Part shown: piece by piece, positions 29,601-40,014 of the stretch
Position numbering within the stretch: the stretch's first letter is position 1
How the letters are laid out: the number at the start of each line of letters is the position of its first letter
Origin: Callipepla californica brunnescens
Taxonomy: Eukaryota; Chordata; Aves; Galliformes; Odontophoridae
Length of the DNA stretch: 64,000 bases
Assembly (NCBI GenBank): GCA_023055505.1
Contig: JALIRH010000002.1
Span: 38,883,733-38,947,732 of the forward strand
Direction: 5' to 3'
The notes under the pieces: generated by a model
The model's database searches: none
What the model was told of the DNA's origin: nothing
Seen by the model: the letters and a program-made list of their open reading frames with translations, nothing else
Translations under genes and position numbers: made by a program

Positions 29601-32600
29601 TTTCTCACATATATTAATTGTATATTTTTTTTCTGCTTCATGCCAGTAAATCATTCTCTACTGATTTCACATAGTTCCCATTGCAAAGTAGCTGATTGTT
29701 CTGCCTCACTGGCGTACAGTTAAGTGATTAAATGTTCAGTGATATGTTTTCTAAATGTTATCACTCCTTCAGGCCCTGACTAGCCTTGTTTTAAAAGTGT
29801 AGTTAAATGTGAGTTGGCTTCTACTTCTGTCACCAATTTAACATTTATTAAAGCATTGTTGTGACAGATTGTACAAGGATTCGTTGAAAAAGAGGGTGTG
29901 AAATATTCATCTGTCACTCCGGGTCTATATAATATACACTGAAGTTCACGTCTGGAGTAAGCCATCCGAAACAGCCACAATAACACAGAAAACAAGAGCT
30001 CTGGGGGCCTGTGGCAGTTATACCCTGAACCTCTGTGGTGAACCCTGAGCCTCTGATCAATGGTGTTGACCAGTGGTGTTGATCCCATGACGGTGACTGT
30101 AACAGTGCCATGGATTCATTTCACAGGCAGTGAGAGCCCCACAAGGGGACTCACCTGGAAGGGACCTTCTGGTGGCCAACCTTAGCTTTTCAAATAAGGG
30201 CACCATTCCTCAGGTGTTTGATTCTTGCTGTATGCAGGAAAAGAGAGTTAAATGTCCATGCTTTGTAAACAAGACTACATCAAAGCAGCAACTACATCCG
30301 TAAGCTAATTCCTCAGTCTCTACTCAAGCCCTCCAAATGCTAATTGTTACCTTGCAGCTCAGTTCAAAGAGATTAATGCACTGTGTTTGTAGACTTTGAA
30401 AATAAACTACAAAATCAGTAAGCATGATAAATGCATTCCTTTACATCTTTATACTCAGTGTCTTAGATGCTAACCATCCCAAATATGCATCAACTTTGTG
30501 CATGAATGCAGTATTCATGCTTACACAGTGGCCTTAATCGTGTAAAATCCTCTGACAGAGTGTAGATGTGTTCAGGTTTCTATTTCATCTGTCCTTAAAT
30601 TATTTATTGTGTTCAGAATTTAGAGGCTCAATTAAGTCTGAAAATAATGAGTTCGCTTACTAAGTGGTTATCAAGATAGCAGTTTAATATAATAGCAAAA
30701 AAAGTAATTTTATAGTGGTCTGGACAACTGAATGTGCAGTCATGTGTTTGCACAACCAATTAGGAGCTGTCTTCCCAGGAAATGCATGGAAAAACCACAC
30801 AGTTCCACAAAGGGCTGCAGCTCCTGTTGCAAAGACTCCTTGCCATGGCAAGATAAGCCTTGTAGTCCTCAGGTCATCAGTTGCTTTGGGGCGTGTTTTA
30901 AGATGCCTTCGTGTAAGTGAACTTAATACATCGCTGCCAGTCTGCTGTTACTGCCAGATGAACATAGTGGACAAATGTACTGCACTGTCCAGCACTTGCT
31001 TGTCTTTTTTCCCTATTTTTGTTTTTTATTCACTCAGAAATACATCACAACTGACACCCACAAATCGTGGAATTGAATTCGAAAGCACCAAAGGAAATCT
31101 GCAGTTGTCAATAGAATTGGTGGGAATTATCTTTTTGTCCTTCTCACGCATACATAAGTATGCATGTGCTTGAGTACGTGCCTGGCTGTATGTTTATAGA
31201 TATGTATAGATATACATATACTATATAGATACACATATATAGACACGTTTGGAATACAAGATAGGCCTTCACTTCGGACATATCTGTGATCCTGCCTGAA
31301 TGCATTGTTATTGAGTCTTTTTTGTAGTTGTTTTTTAATATGGACAAAATAATTCCCCATAAAGAGCTTTGCAAATGCTGATTTCTCTGAAAAGTGAGAC
31401 AAGATATCAGAAAGCTCAGGACTGAGCACAGGATTGTGGCTAAATCCCAGGATTTGGGCTCCATGCCCGGTGTGACACAACAGCTCCCTGTGTGTCTGTA
31501 TCTGTGCCACCCATCTGTGCTTCGTACTTCTGCCCTCAGAGCAGAGCTGTTTTCGTACCTTTGGGATTCAGGATTTAACTCAGCAGGGAAAAATAATAAA
31601 GGTGAAACTAAACAAAATGCTGCAACAGTGGTGATATTTTTAACAAGCACTCGAGGTGTTCTATTGTCTGTAGTGCATAAAAAGCTTCTAATGTACTGAG
31701 CTGGACATTGTTACGATTTTTAAACAAAATAGGGTATAAAAAAAATAGAAGAAAGCACTGAGGCCATCCCCTGGGCCGTGTGGAGCTGGTCCAGTGCCTG
31801 AGGGACAGCCTGGTGGCTTTCCAGGCTGCACCTTTTGTTCCCTGGACCAGCAGGGAATGGCAGCAATGCGGAAGCAGTAATTTAGCTCCCGGGCACAAAA
31901 GGCTTCGTAATGCCAATTAAAAAGCAGACTTAATGAGTACCAAAAGCAGCCCCCTAGCCAGGCCTCCTCAGCTAGAAGACGATGGGGGAGAGAACGTGTT
32001 GTAGGAAATGATGGAATTTTGAAAATCCCGTAAGAAACAGGGGAACACCCTTTGCCTTCCCTGCTGCATCCTCTGCGCTCGCTCCGTTAAAGGGAAGCTG
32101 CCTAAAAACACAGAGGAGTGGCTGCTGTAACTGCCCGGTTCCGAAAGCAGACTTGCAGCTCTGGCTTGGGGATTGTTTGTGGTCAGCGTGTTATTTCTAA
32201 CTAAAATGGCACTTCATAAAAATAACAAATCGTTGGCGACCATTGGTCTTTGAATTCTATTTCTAGTCCCAGTCTCTATTTCTGTTCCTCATGGTTGCTT
32301 TTCTCCTAACAAATCAAACTTCAGGACTGCAGCAGGAAATTTAGATTTAACCTCAAGAGTCAGTGTTTTGTCTCATGTCTGCTCTAATGTGATGCAGATG
32401 TTGGAACTGCCGTACGTTACTCAAGCTTTTATTGAAGCAGCCCTCCCTGCCTAATAGAAAACATAGATAACTGCAGAGCACATGAAACGCAGATCACTCC
32501 GAAGGCACAAAGCTTGCAAATGTTGTAAATATATTTACAAAATAGTCGGGCTGTTGCTCCAATTGCACAGCCTTCGGCTGCTGGGTACAGAGGTTCTGCC

Positions 32601-35600
32601 ACGGCAAAGAAGCAGAACTCTTTATCTTATCTGTTTTAAGAAGCAGCAAGAAGTAAACACATGAAAACGCAGTACCTGAAATGACTTGCAGGCTGGATGC
32701 TCTTTTCCACTTCCATGTTTCTACCTCTTTAAAAGACAATCAGAAAGACTGCAGAAATAGAATATCCACTGTATCCCTTTCTAATTCTTTTCTGTTCCAG
32801 TAATCCTGATCTCCACAATCCCCACACGCTCTTTTACTTTTCCTTCTCGTGTGCGTTGCCGCCCTGGCCATGCTGGGAGTTAGCTGTGTCTCTGATGAGG
32901 GCTGACTGCTAAGCACTGATACTTCTTGAGATTCCATTACGACACGTTGACCCCGGTGCAAAGTAATCTGAAATAGTTCTTTTCTGTGCCCGTTCCTGCT
33001 GCCTTGTCATTGGCAGCGCTTCTAATAACGAGACTGAAGTGTGCTGCACTGACCGTGTACGTGAGGTTTTAAGGGTAAAGCAGAAAGTTGCAAAATCAGT
33101 ATTATCCTTCCCCCTAATGAAGTATTAATTATGTGTGCATTTAGTGCTCCCTTGATGATCTTTAAGTATTATATTATAAAAGCTGGGCAGAAACGTGCTA
33201 CCAAGAGCCATCTCTGAGCAGCAGGCTGTCCAGGCAAAGGCACTTGACATAGGAAAGCAGGAAAACCCAAACCAAACAGCTCAGTGAGATGTAGAAAATG
33301 GGCGTCACAGATCAAAGAAGGGCAGTACACATGCTCACCCGGTAAGGCTGACTCATGCTGCTGCTTTCTCAAAGCACTCGAATGCTCACCTGTTGCTGCA
33401 GTCCTTCTCTGCACCTTGAATGAACGCGTTCTGCGTGGGGGTGTTGCACAGGGCACCACCTCAGCCAGCTCCTGGGTCCCCGGCAGCAGAGACACAGAGT
33501 TAACAGAGGCAAATTCCTTGTCCTTGATTGGTGAAAGCTGAGCTCCAGAAAGGTCACAGCTGTATTTAAAAAAGAAACCAACTCGTCCAAATGATGGCTA
33601 TATCGTGAAAATTAATTCACTTACACCATTGTCTCAGCAAAGCCGCTCGTTAATTGAATCTCAGCATATTGGACTATAAACCTATTATTTCCCCACTGAT
33701 GTGGGCAGTGCTGTTGGAGATTAATTATCCTTATATATTCCACTGGAAAGCTTTTGGTGTCAGACTTGTCTCTTTCTACATGAACAGAGAGCAGCTCATG
33801 CAAAATGGGGCCGTGATCTTTCCTGGGTCCTGCAGGGGAACCCGCATCACGCACAACCGATTGCACTGACTCGTGGCATCACGTGTCTTATAAAGCTTCC
33901 AGCTCTTGTCACTCACTGCACAAGAAAATCTGTATCAGCAGCTACTTCAACAGCAAACTCTTGGGAAAATAAGGAAGGTTATGCTATTGCCTGAAGCCTC
34001 TGGATTTCGTTTGCATCTTGTGATGAGTAGTAGAATACCGAGTTGTTTCTACAATGTCTCATTGGCTCTTTTGTCACACGAGTCTGTGGGACTGTCAACC
34101 TGGCACATCTGTAAGTCACTGCATATCCATCTCTTTTCTCTTCCAGGCTTCAGTTTACTTCTTTCATTTCCACAAACACTATACAACATCCACAGGTAAG
34201 TGGACTAACGTTAAGTAAGTTCTACCACCTCCCATTTAATCCTGTGTTTTTGATGTTTTTTTTGTATGAGAAATACATGGAGCCAGCTGCCCTGAGATGG
34301 TACTGTAGCTTTTTTCTGTCCAGCTTTCAGCATCCGACTGGCTTCTTTCCCATGTAGCCTCTCTGGTTTCCCTTTCACTTGCTGTTCTCCAGGCAGTCTC
34401 ACACTGTTCCTGGATGGCAAATGAATGAAAGGCCCACGGATATAAACAGTGTGTTTTATTTGTGGCCAAATGTGATTCCTGACTTCTACCTGCTTTAAGC
34501 AAAATCCTGTTGCTGACCATCTCCACTCCAGAAAGGAGTTTATTGTCTTTCAGATCCTCCTGTAAAACTCCTCTGTGTATGAGAGCTGCGGACAGTTGCC
34601 ATCAGATATGGGCTAGGCAGGTGGCAAGCTGTGATTACATCTAAGAGTTGGCTTGCTGCACCTAGCTATTTCATGCACAGCTCGCTTATACTCTCTCCAG
34701 CGGCCTATTTTTATTAATGCTGTCTGCCTTCCTCTAGTATTTGCTAGCTCATTTCCCTCACCTGTCACATCAGGTCTCTCAGATCCCACATTTCCTGGAG
34801 GAGGGGCTGTCACTCCCTATCTTCAGGAATTAGTGGCAATGAATATTAGCACGTCAATTTTGGAGAGACTCTAAGATAGTAACACAGAGTTCCTGAGAGG
34901 GTCCCTCCCCCTGTGAGGAGCTGTGGGTGGGAAGGGCTGAGGGCTTTGCACCAGGGAGGGCCAGGCGGAGGAGGAGAGCACTGTATTCTTTCCTCTGATT
35001 CTGGGACTTTTGCTTAGCATTCTCCTCCTCGTGTTATCGTCTGACACAGGCCTTCTGGCAGGTTTTAACATTCCTCTAAGCAGAAGTGCACCATAACTCT
35101 AACCATCCAGCTGGGCTTGCTTGAAGGATGCACATTCAAGCTATGTGCTGGTGAGGGGTTTGAGTTTTCCAGTAATGCTCATTCTCTCCATCCTGCTGCC
35201 TGTTCTCAGCCATTAATTCATCAGAAGAATATTCTTTTTAGGGCTGAAGAAAGTATTTATTGGCTTTTTGTCTAGCTGCATTTATAAACACAGATAGTCA
35301 GAGATCTTCAACGGGATGTTTCCCAGTACACTTCAAACAGAGAATTGCTCATGTGAAATCTGTGTATGAAGAAATAGTTTAATGATAGTGAACTTTAGTA
35401 CATTAAAGCTCCTGCTGCTTTTATAACCCCTCAGTGAGTTCTGCCTGAGTGAGAATGCAAGCTAGATGCACAAGGTACTGATGCCACATTTATCATTTTC
35501 CCAGCTGACAGAAAATAGTCCTTCACTACGTTTATTTGGCACTATCTCTAAAAAACAGCTTAAAACACCCAAGAAAAAAAAAATCACAAGTTTTCCATTA

Positions 35601-38600
35601 CTTTAGTTAGCAAAAAAAGGTGCCCCTCTACCTGTAGGCTGCACTTTGCAACTGCTGCGGGGCTGTCCAGCACATCCCCTCTTGATCCAAGCAACTGCAG
35701 TACCTGCCAGCCATGTGCTCGGCTGTGCTGTCACTGTTCTAGCTGAAGTCATTTCCTGTCTTATATTAGAAGGTTAATCTTCTAAAAATATACGTTTTGA
35801 GTTCACAGCAAGTTTGCACGCTGTGCGTTAGATGACACCAGAGCTACCACTGCTCGCTGTGTGCAAGCCAAGGGGTCGGCTGCCAGGCAGTGATGAGGGA
35901 GTGGAGCTGACCAGAAGCTACGTGAATAAAACAGTGTAATTTTAGCCCAGAAATAAGTTCCTTTGGTATCCTACCATTTCTCTTTAAAAACTTGGAAACC
36001 TAACACGTTTGTACAAGTAGTTGTGTTGCAAGATGAATTCTTGGGCTGAGTTCAGGCCGGAGTTACTGTGCGGAAATAGAACGGATAAGTTTTCTTACTC
36101 CATGAAATCATTGTATTTATTTGCAGAGCACATTTAAGGAAAACACTGAAGAATGATTCTTTGTATGAAGGACTCCTACCTCTTGTGTCACCTCTGTTGC
36201 TCTTCATGCTCCTTACAGTCTGGGTGGTTTTATCTCCGGGCAACATATTAGCAAAGCAACCAAGACTGTTTTTGTGGATGGTTGGGGTTACTTTCTCAAA
36301 TGTTATTGTAAGTATGTTTGCGGTGATGGTATTATTTAGAGACAGCTTTGTGTCAGCGAGACTTCTATTTTTATGTGAATAAACAGGAGGAGCAGAAACT
36401 GTAGTTCAAGTTCAGCAGAATCGCCCACACTACACCTCTTCCTCTGTGCTATGCTCCTTACAAAAATACATCACAGCACTTGGCTGGGCCACGGAGCTCA
36501 CAGTTCATTTTACCACAGAAGAACATTTTGATGATGGCTCCTCCTCCACCCTCCGCCTCAGGCTTTTATGAACAACCCAGAGAGGCTTTAGATTCAGAAA
36601 CTGACAGCTCTGCACCAGCACATCAGGAATGGAAGTACAGTAAAACTGAACACAGGCTCAGACTCACCAGCAAGAGCAGGGGGCTGTCCACAGCCTTCCC
36701 CCACTGTTCTGCCTGCTAGCATGCTACACACACATCAGCTTGTCCTGCATCCCCTCTTCACTGCTCAGAATAAGCTTTCAGGGAAAGACATGAAATGATT
36801 TAGGATCACAGCCCCACACCCAAGGACTGCTTACCCCAAGCCACATCAACACTGTTTCCAGTTTCCCCCTTTTAACAACCATGGGGCAACATAAACCACA
36901 TCTAAGTGGTAGCGTGGGCAGCCAGGCAGTGCTGGGGGCATGGAAGGTAACATGGGGCTTTCTTCCTTGGCCAAAGCCTCCTGCCAGGAGGGCAGCAGCC
37001 AGGTAGAGGCAAAGCACAGCGGCGGTTGGGATGGCGGTCTGCGACAGCATCGAGTGCACTGCATTGAATGTAAGGCCTCGTATTTCCTGGAACTGTAGTG
37101 TGAGAGGCTCACAGGAATTAAAAATGGATGTACGTTAGTTGAACATTTTAAAAGCGGGCATTAAAAATGTATGCATATTAGTTGCAATCTCTCACATTAA
37201 AAAGCGAAAGCCGGGCCGGCGTTTCCTCTCACCTCCCCCGGCCTGGCTCCGCTGCAGGGGACGTTGTCATGGCAACACGCATCCTCCCCCAGTGCTCCCC
37301 CAGGCCCAGCTCGTCCTTGTCTGCTCTGTGCGTACCTGCAGTGCCAGGACAAGTGGCCAGGGCGATGGTCCCCCCCAGGAAGGCAGGTGGAAGGCCTCCA
37401 GCCCATCCTCAGAGATGGGGCATTCCCTGAGGTTTTGGTTAAAGAGGCAAAAGGGGCTGGAGGGGAAAGCTGCTGGCCCAGCAGAGGGATGTTCTGCAAC
37501 CCCGCTAGGCACTAAGCTCGCATTGCTCCAAACGCTCACCGTAAATCTTTGTGAAGGATTGAGGAATATACTTAACAAGGTGGAACAATGATTTAAAGCA
37601 GTGTGAAATCCAACCTTGGGACGGGTGCAATTATTCAGTCAGAAATTATAGCCCATATTTGAGAATTGGAGGGATTGCTTTAGTGACGTCTGGAACGAAA
37701 GACTCACAGGATTGGTGCTATTTGAAACATGCATCATCCATACTGATCGTTCATTGTAAGCAAGTAAGTTTACGTTCTGCACCTACACGTACATCTTGCA
37801 TTATTGAAAGGTTTTCATTTTCAGATATTCTTCATGCCATTATTTTTTCCTGGTCGTTAGATTTCACTCAGACCGCTACCACCACTCTTAAGGGGTTTTG
37901 AGCGCTGCACAGGGAAAGGCTTTTTATTTTTTTTCAGTGTTTTCAGGGTGCATAAAATCTGTTTTTAACCGTACTCAAATTCTGAATAATGCAAAAACAG
38001 ATAAAAATTTCCTAAAATTCAGAAGGGAATGTTGTAGGTGAGACAAGAGTCCTAAGGAGGCTCCAACAGTAAAACACTCGAGTATTAAATGGGATAAATC
38101 TGACCTTGAGCCTCATGACCATTCAAGGTCTCAGTAAAAGGAAGCTTTCAGCTGAATGTATTCATACGCTCATTTTCTTTTCTGCCATTCTGGGTGAGAT
38201 TCCTTTCCCAGGGCCCCAGCTCCATCCCATGGCCCGTCGCCATAACTGAGACAGGGGAGCAGTGCTGATCAGGTGGGTGTTGTGGTATACGAAGGAGTGC
38301 CAGAACAGAAAAATAGAATTTGGAAGAAGTCCATTACTTTCCCTACCTTACATAACAGCAAGCCAGAATATATCTGTGTGATTAGAACACCACTGTGCTC
38401 TCCCAGCGATTAAGTGGTGGCAATTTGGTTTGGGATTACAACTTTACGAGGCTGTGTGGAAGCACAAAGTGTCAAACAAACTCCCCTTCTGCAAAACCAG
38501 ACTTCAGCTCATAAAGTGTGGCATGTCAAAACACTGCCTCCCTGAAAGAAGTGTCTATTTTAAATTACCTGCAATAAAGTCCTTAAAGAACCGCAGACAA

Positions 38601-40014
38601 TGAGGCACGAAGGCTGTCGATAGCAGTTTCCTTAGCAGAAACAGGCTCCATTTTGAGGTCTAGCTTATTTTTCCCCGTCGAAAGCAACGTGGAGAGAAAA
38701 TGGTTGCAGGCTGCTAGGAGAGAGCCGGCTGCCCCAGCTCCTCTCACCCATCTGCCTTTCTTCCCACAGTGCAAAGTCATCGTCTGCCAGATGAGCAGCA
38801 CACGGCCCGAGCTGCTGCACTGGTTCCTGTTCCCATTGGCGCTGGTGGTGTACGCAGCCATCTCGGGGCTGCTGGGCCGGGCAGAGGAAGTCGTGCTGGG
38901 TGCATTCACCGTGCTGGTCACGGCCGCACACGTGCACTACGGCGTCTGTGTGGTAAGGGGCTGGGGACAGCTGTGTGGGCTGTGGGGGTGAGGGGCTTCT
39001 GGGCTGACTTCCGTGCTGTCTGGGTGGGGTGTTGTCTGGGAGCCTGAGTGTTAAGCTATAGGTTCCTTACATGTTGTATGTAGTTGATCAACGGGCACGA
39101 ACGCCCTCGTGTCTTTGCTCTTCCTTCTCCTGAGGTTACTTGAGTGAAAAAAAAAAACAAAACAAAGAAGGTAAAGTAGAAATGAAACTGCATCAAATTC
39201 TTACAATAAGGTGGTAAACATTGCTTTGAATCTGCGAGCAAAACAGCTGCTCAAATGTCTCGTCTTTTCATGGCCTTCTATTAGCTTCTCTTAAGCTGGG
39301 GACTCAAATGGTTTTCCAGCTAATTCAGTCTTCCCAGCACATTTCTGTGTCTGCCAGATATCAGTTTTGTCATTTATTGGCATCTGAATTACTGCTGAAA
39401 TTCACTTTTTCTCTGTTAATGCCTTTTTTTCCTCTAAAAAGCATTGTCAAATAATCCTCAGGAAAGTGTCTTAATGGGGGTTCACATTCAGATAAAACAT
39501 CTTGTTTGGCAAAGACCTCATTTAAAAGGGATTTGCTCAGCATTCTTTTATGGAAGATATGCTGTTGGGACACGAGGATTTTTCCTCCTGGCTATGAAGG
39601 AGGCCCTGTTTCCAGCAGATATTGCTGCTGTCGCACACTTTACCCGAGCACCGATGTGAGGCATCCTGTGAGGAGCAGAATGGGATTACTTGGTCAAAAT
39701 CCACTATTGAATGGTTGGGTCCAGCTCCACCACGATTGATGCCATCTGTGGGTCTGGCCCGTAGCGATTTAAGTTCCCATCAGTGTGCTGCGAGAGGAGA
39801 GCCACGAGCACAGCCCTCTTGCTCAGACACCTGAGGGTCCCCACGCACCTGCAGGGCTGGGAGGAGAGGTCACAGCACTGTGACTGGGAGAAGAGAGGTG
39901 CTGAACCGCAGAGTGTGTGCCGAGCTGATCTCTGTTGTTTGTCTTTAGGGGAGGCAGCTGAGCGAACACTTCAACATTTACATCTTCTCCCTGAAGAAAC
40001 GAGTCCAAGAGTGA
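8631..40014 (+). CDS. SELENOI-like: EPT1/SELENOI-like ethanolaminephosphotransferase, exons 2-10 (5' partial)
   Basis: Nine exons (8631-8699, 13376-13484, 14668-14742, 18619-18887, 24447-24555, 34147-34195, 36127-36307, 38770-38952, 39949-40014) join in frame into 369 residues, all with GT-AG introns. The family transfers phosphoethanolamine from CDP-ethanolamine to diacylglycerol or alkyl-acylglycerol, the last Kennedy-pathway step, in ER/Golgi membranes. Seen: the CDP-alcohol phosphotransferase signature DG-x2-AR-x8-G-x3-D-x3-D is complete in the 18619-18887 exon, and about ten hydrophobic segments follow the usual layout. Against human SELENOI as I remember it, the segments align almost without gaps and the pre-TGA length fits (369 plus about 19 from a missing exon 1; human has 386). 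Residue identity is only moderate in late exons, which argues for a paralogue rather than the bird orthologue. CHPT1 or CEPT1 are excluded by signatures such as [10 protein letters not shown] and SHWEKYNTG. Exon 1 and the promoter were not found and should lie left of the window. Family is near certain; paralogue status is inference. Confidence 0.93.
8714..8773. repeat. Perfect 30-bp tandem duplication
   Basis: Two identical head-to-tail 30-bp units (8714-8743 and 8744-8773, starting aaacagaaacatcatacaat), beginning 14 bp into the intron after exon 2. Exact identity suggests a recent duplication. Confidence 0.95.
9831..9914 (-). repeat. Short CR1 3' fragment
   Basis: An 84-bp 3' stub: ggatcacagaatggcttgga, then ggacctcaaagatcatccag, then ttccaactctgctgccatgg. 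Typical 5'-truncated CR1. Confidence 0.85.
11590..11856 (+). repeat. CR1 LINE 3' fragment
   Basis: Reads gagagggaatgaccttaagt, then gccaggggaggttcaggttg-type CR1 sequence, cacaggctgcccagggaggt and ggcctttcccaacctta. Truncated at the 5' end. Confidence 0.88.
13376..13484 (+). CDS. SELENOI-like: EPT1-like exon 3
   Basis: 36 codons plus one base (phase 0 to 1), acceptor ttttacag, donor gtaaat. It encodes [15 protein letters not shown] and the first transmembrane segment. The PxWxAPNxxTxxG pattern is typical of eukaryotic CDP-alcohol phosphotransferases of the EPT/CPT type. Confidence 0.95.
13485..14667 (+). other. EPT1-like intron 3
   Basis: 1.2-kb intron. I see no repeat or functional element in it. 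Confidence 0.7.
14668..14742 (+). CDS. SELENOI-like: EPT1-like exon 4
   Basis: 75 bases, phase 1 in and 1 out, acceptor gtttcag, donor gtaaag. It encodes a luminal loop and the second transmembrane segment ([19 protein letters not shown]) leading into the catalytic motif. The VPxWVW core matches SELENOI; the rest is divergent. Confidence 0.9.
   Translation, partial: VPVRDVFQPGCGCSVLLPPSVLMP
16660..16880. repeat. Unclassified dispersed repeat, copy 1
   Basis: Shares ordered blocks with 29055-29255: cccttaaatg-ggtctg, then ctgagctcctgtgg / ctgtgctcctgtgg, then caatcac/agtgg-tcaggctgtga, then catttc. It is not CR1. It could be part of an LTR or a DNA transposon; I cannot place the family or exact ends. 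Confidence 0.55.
17905..18160 (+). repeat. CR1 LINE 3' fragment (different subfamily)
   Basis: Blocks cagaagggcggtgctgagct, ttggactcaatgattcttgc and gggtcccttctagttgggga are typical of the CR1 3' region. The wording differs from the 11590 copy, suggesting another subfamily. Moderately diverged, with an internal deletion. Confidence 0.8.
18619..18887 (+). CDS. SELENOI-like: EPT1-like exon 5, catalytic motif
   Basis: 269 bases, phase 1 to 0, acceptor cccttccag, donor gtaagt. It carries the active site: D-S-I-DG-KH-AR, then eight residues, then G-ELF-D-HGL-D. All eight signature residues are present, so metal binding and catalysis should be intact. Two further membrane segments follow, then SHWEKYNTG and [10 protein letters not shown], which are diagnostic of the SELENOI branch. 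Confidence 0.97.
20804..20965 (-). repeat. CR1 LINE 3' fragment
   Basis: atagaatcacagtaccgtag, then ggtagggacctcaaagatca, then cagccttgaacacctccagt: the reverse complement of the CR1 3' end. Confidence 0.85.
21362..21590 (-). repeat. Old CR1 LINE 3' fragment
   Basis: agaatcattgaatcaccact, then ggcctccaagatcaactagt, then acctccagggatgatggctc and gtgcctgaccattctaccac. Diverged but unmistakable CR1 wording. Confidence 0.8.
24447..24555 (+). CDS. SELENOI-like: EPT1-like exon 6
   Basis: 109 bases, phase 0 to 1, acceptor ttttcctgtag, donor gtaagtg. It encodes [17 protein letters not shown], a membrane segment ending in the conserved VGVE-W, then QPFLFGYY and the start of the next hydrophobic stretch. 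Confidence 0.94.
28391..28530 (+). pseudogene. Protein-like open stretch, possible exon remnant or pseudogene
   Basis: One frame reads [13 protein letters not shown], then [20 protein letters not shown] and [18 protein letters not shown], inside a longer open frame (28247-28588). The composition looks protein-like, rich in charged residues with helical spacing. No convincing splice sites flank it and I recognise no family. It lies in the large EPT1-like intron. Chance cannot be excluded. Confidence 0.2.
29055..29255. repeat. Unclassified dispersed repeat, copy 2
   Basis: Same orientation and block order as the 16660-16880 copy, including cccttaaatggggtctg, gctcctgtgg and ggctcaggctgtgattcagc. 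The divergence between copies indicates an old family. Confidence 0.55.
34147..34195 (+). CDS. SELENOI-like: EPT1-like exon 7 (49-bp short exon)
   Basis: A 49-base exon, phase 1 to 2, acceptor ctcttccag, donor gtaagtgg. It finishes the hydrophobic segment ([15 protein letters not shown]). It joins in frame to exons 6 and 8, and the joined stretch from exon 6 to exon 8 has the same length as in remembered human SELENOI, which supports this small exon. Confidence 0.88.
34196..36126 (+). other. EPT1-like intron 7
   Basis: 1.9-kb intron. Nothing recognised beyond ordinary non-coding sequence. Confidence 0.7.
36127..36307 (+). CDS. SELENOI-like: EPT1-like exon 8
   Basis: 181 bases, phase 2 to 0, acceptor atttgcag, donor gtaagtatg. 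It encodes the loop [16 protein letters not shown] and two membrane segments ([20 protein letters not shown] and [14 protein letters not shown]). By hand count 25 of 60 complete codons end in G or C, in sharp contrast to the next exon. Confidence 0.95.
36308..38769 (+). other. EPT1-like intron 8
   Basis: 2.5-kb intron. A GC-rich patch (about 37200-37500) contains an RFX X-box-like palindrome at 37263-37276. Open frames of 80-150 codons in the patch are composition effects. Confidence 0.7.
37263..37276. promoter_or_regulatory. RFX X-box-like site in a GC-rich patch
   Basis: GTTGTCATGGCAAC fits the X-box consensus and is one base from a perfect palindrome. It lies in a GC-rich patch of an EPT1-like intron that could be an internal regulatory element. 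Confidence 0.4.
38770..38952 (+). CDS. SELENOI-like: EPT1-like exon 9
   Basis: 61 codons, phase 0-0, acceptor ttcccacag, donor gtaagg. It begins [12 protein letters not shown], one of the best conserved SELENOI stretches, and ends [10 protein letters not shown]. Two membrane segments lie between. The exon is very GC-rich at third positions (51 of 61 by hand count). Confidence 0.95.
38953..39948 (+). other. EPT1-like intron 9
   Basis: 1.0-kb intron, GC-rich at its start. No other element seen. Confidence 0.7.
39949..40014 (+). CDS. SELENOI-like: EPT1-like exon 10, ends in TGA at the selenocysteine position
   Basis: 22 codons including the stop; acceptor tttgtctttag. It encodes [21 protein letters not shown] and then TGA (40012-40014). 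In SELENOI, FSL is followed by six residues and then selenocysteine; here FSL is also followed by six residues (KKRVQE) and then TGA. Reading through would add only four codons (TPAL) before a second TGA at 40027-40029. I treat the first TGA as the stop because no convincing SECIS was found. Confidence 0.88.
   Translation, partial: GRQLSEHFNIYIFSLKKRVQE

Larger units (their letters stand above)
24556..34146 (+). other. EPT1-like intron 6 (largest)
   Basis: 9.6-kb intron. It contains a second copy of the unclassified repeat (29055-29255), an unexplained protein-like open stretch at 28391-28530 and a TA/GATA-rich tract at about 31190-31246. A 152-codon open frame near 30715-31173 has no recognisable family features and is not called. 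Confidence 0.7.

Noticed and set aside
30715..31173. 152-codon open frame on the + strand
   Set aside because: Cysteine-rich, featureless translation inside an intron, with no recognisable family or splice sites.
31190..31246. TA/GATA-like tract as a regulatory cluster
   Set aside because: Reads as a degenerate simple repeat; no ordered motif spacing.
37139..37591. Overlapping open frames of 80-150 codons on both strands
   Set aside because: Explained by high GC lowering stop frequency; none resembles a known protein.
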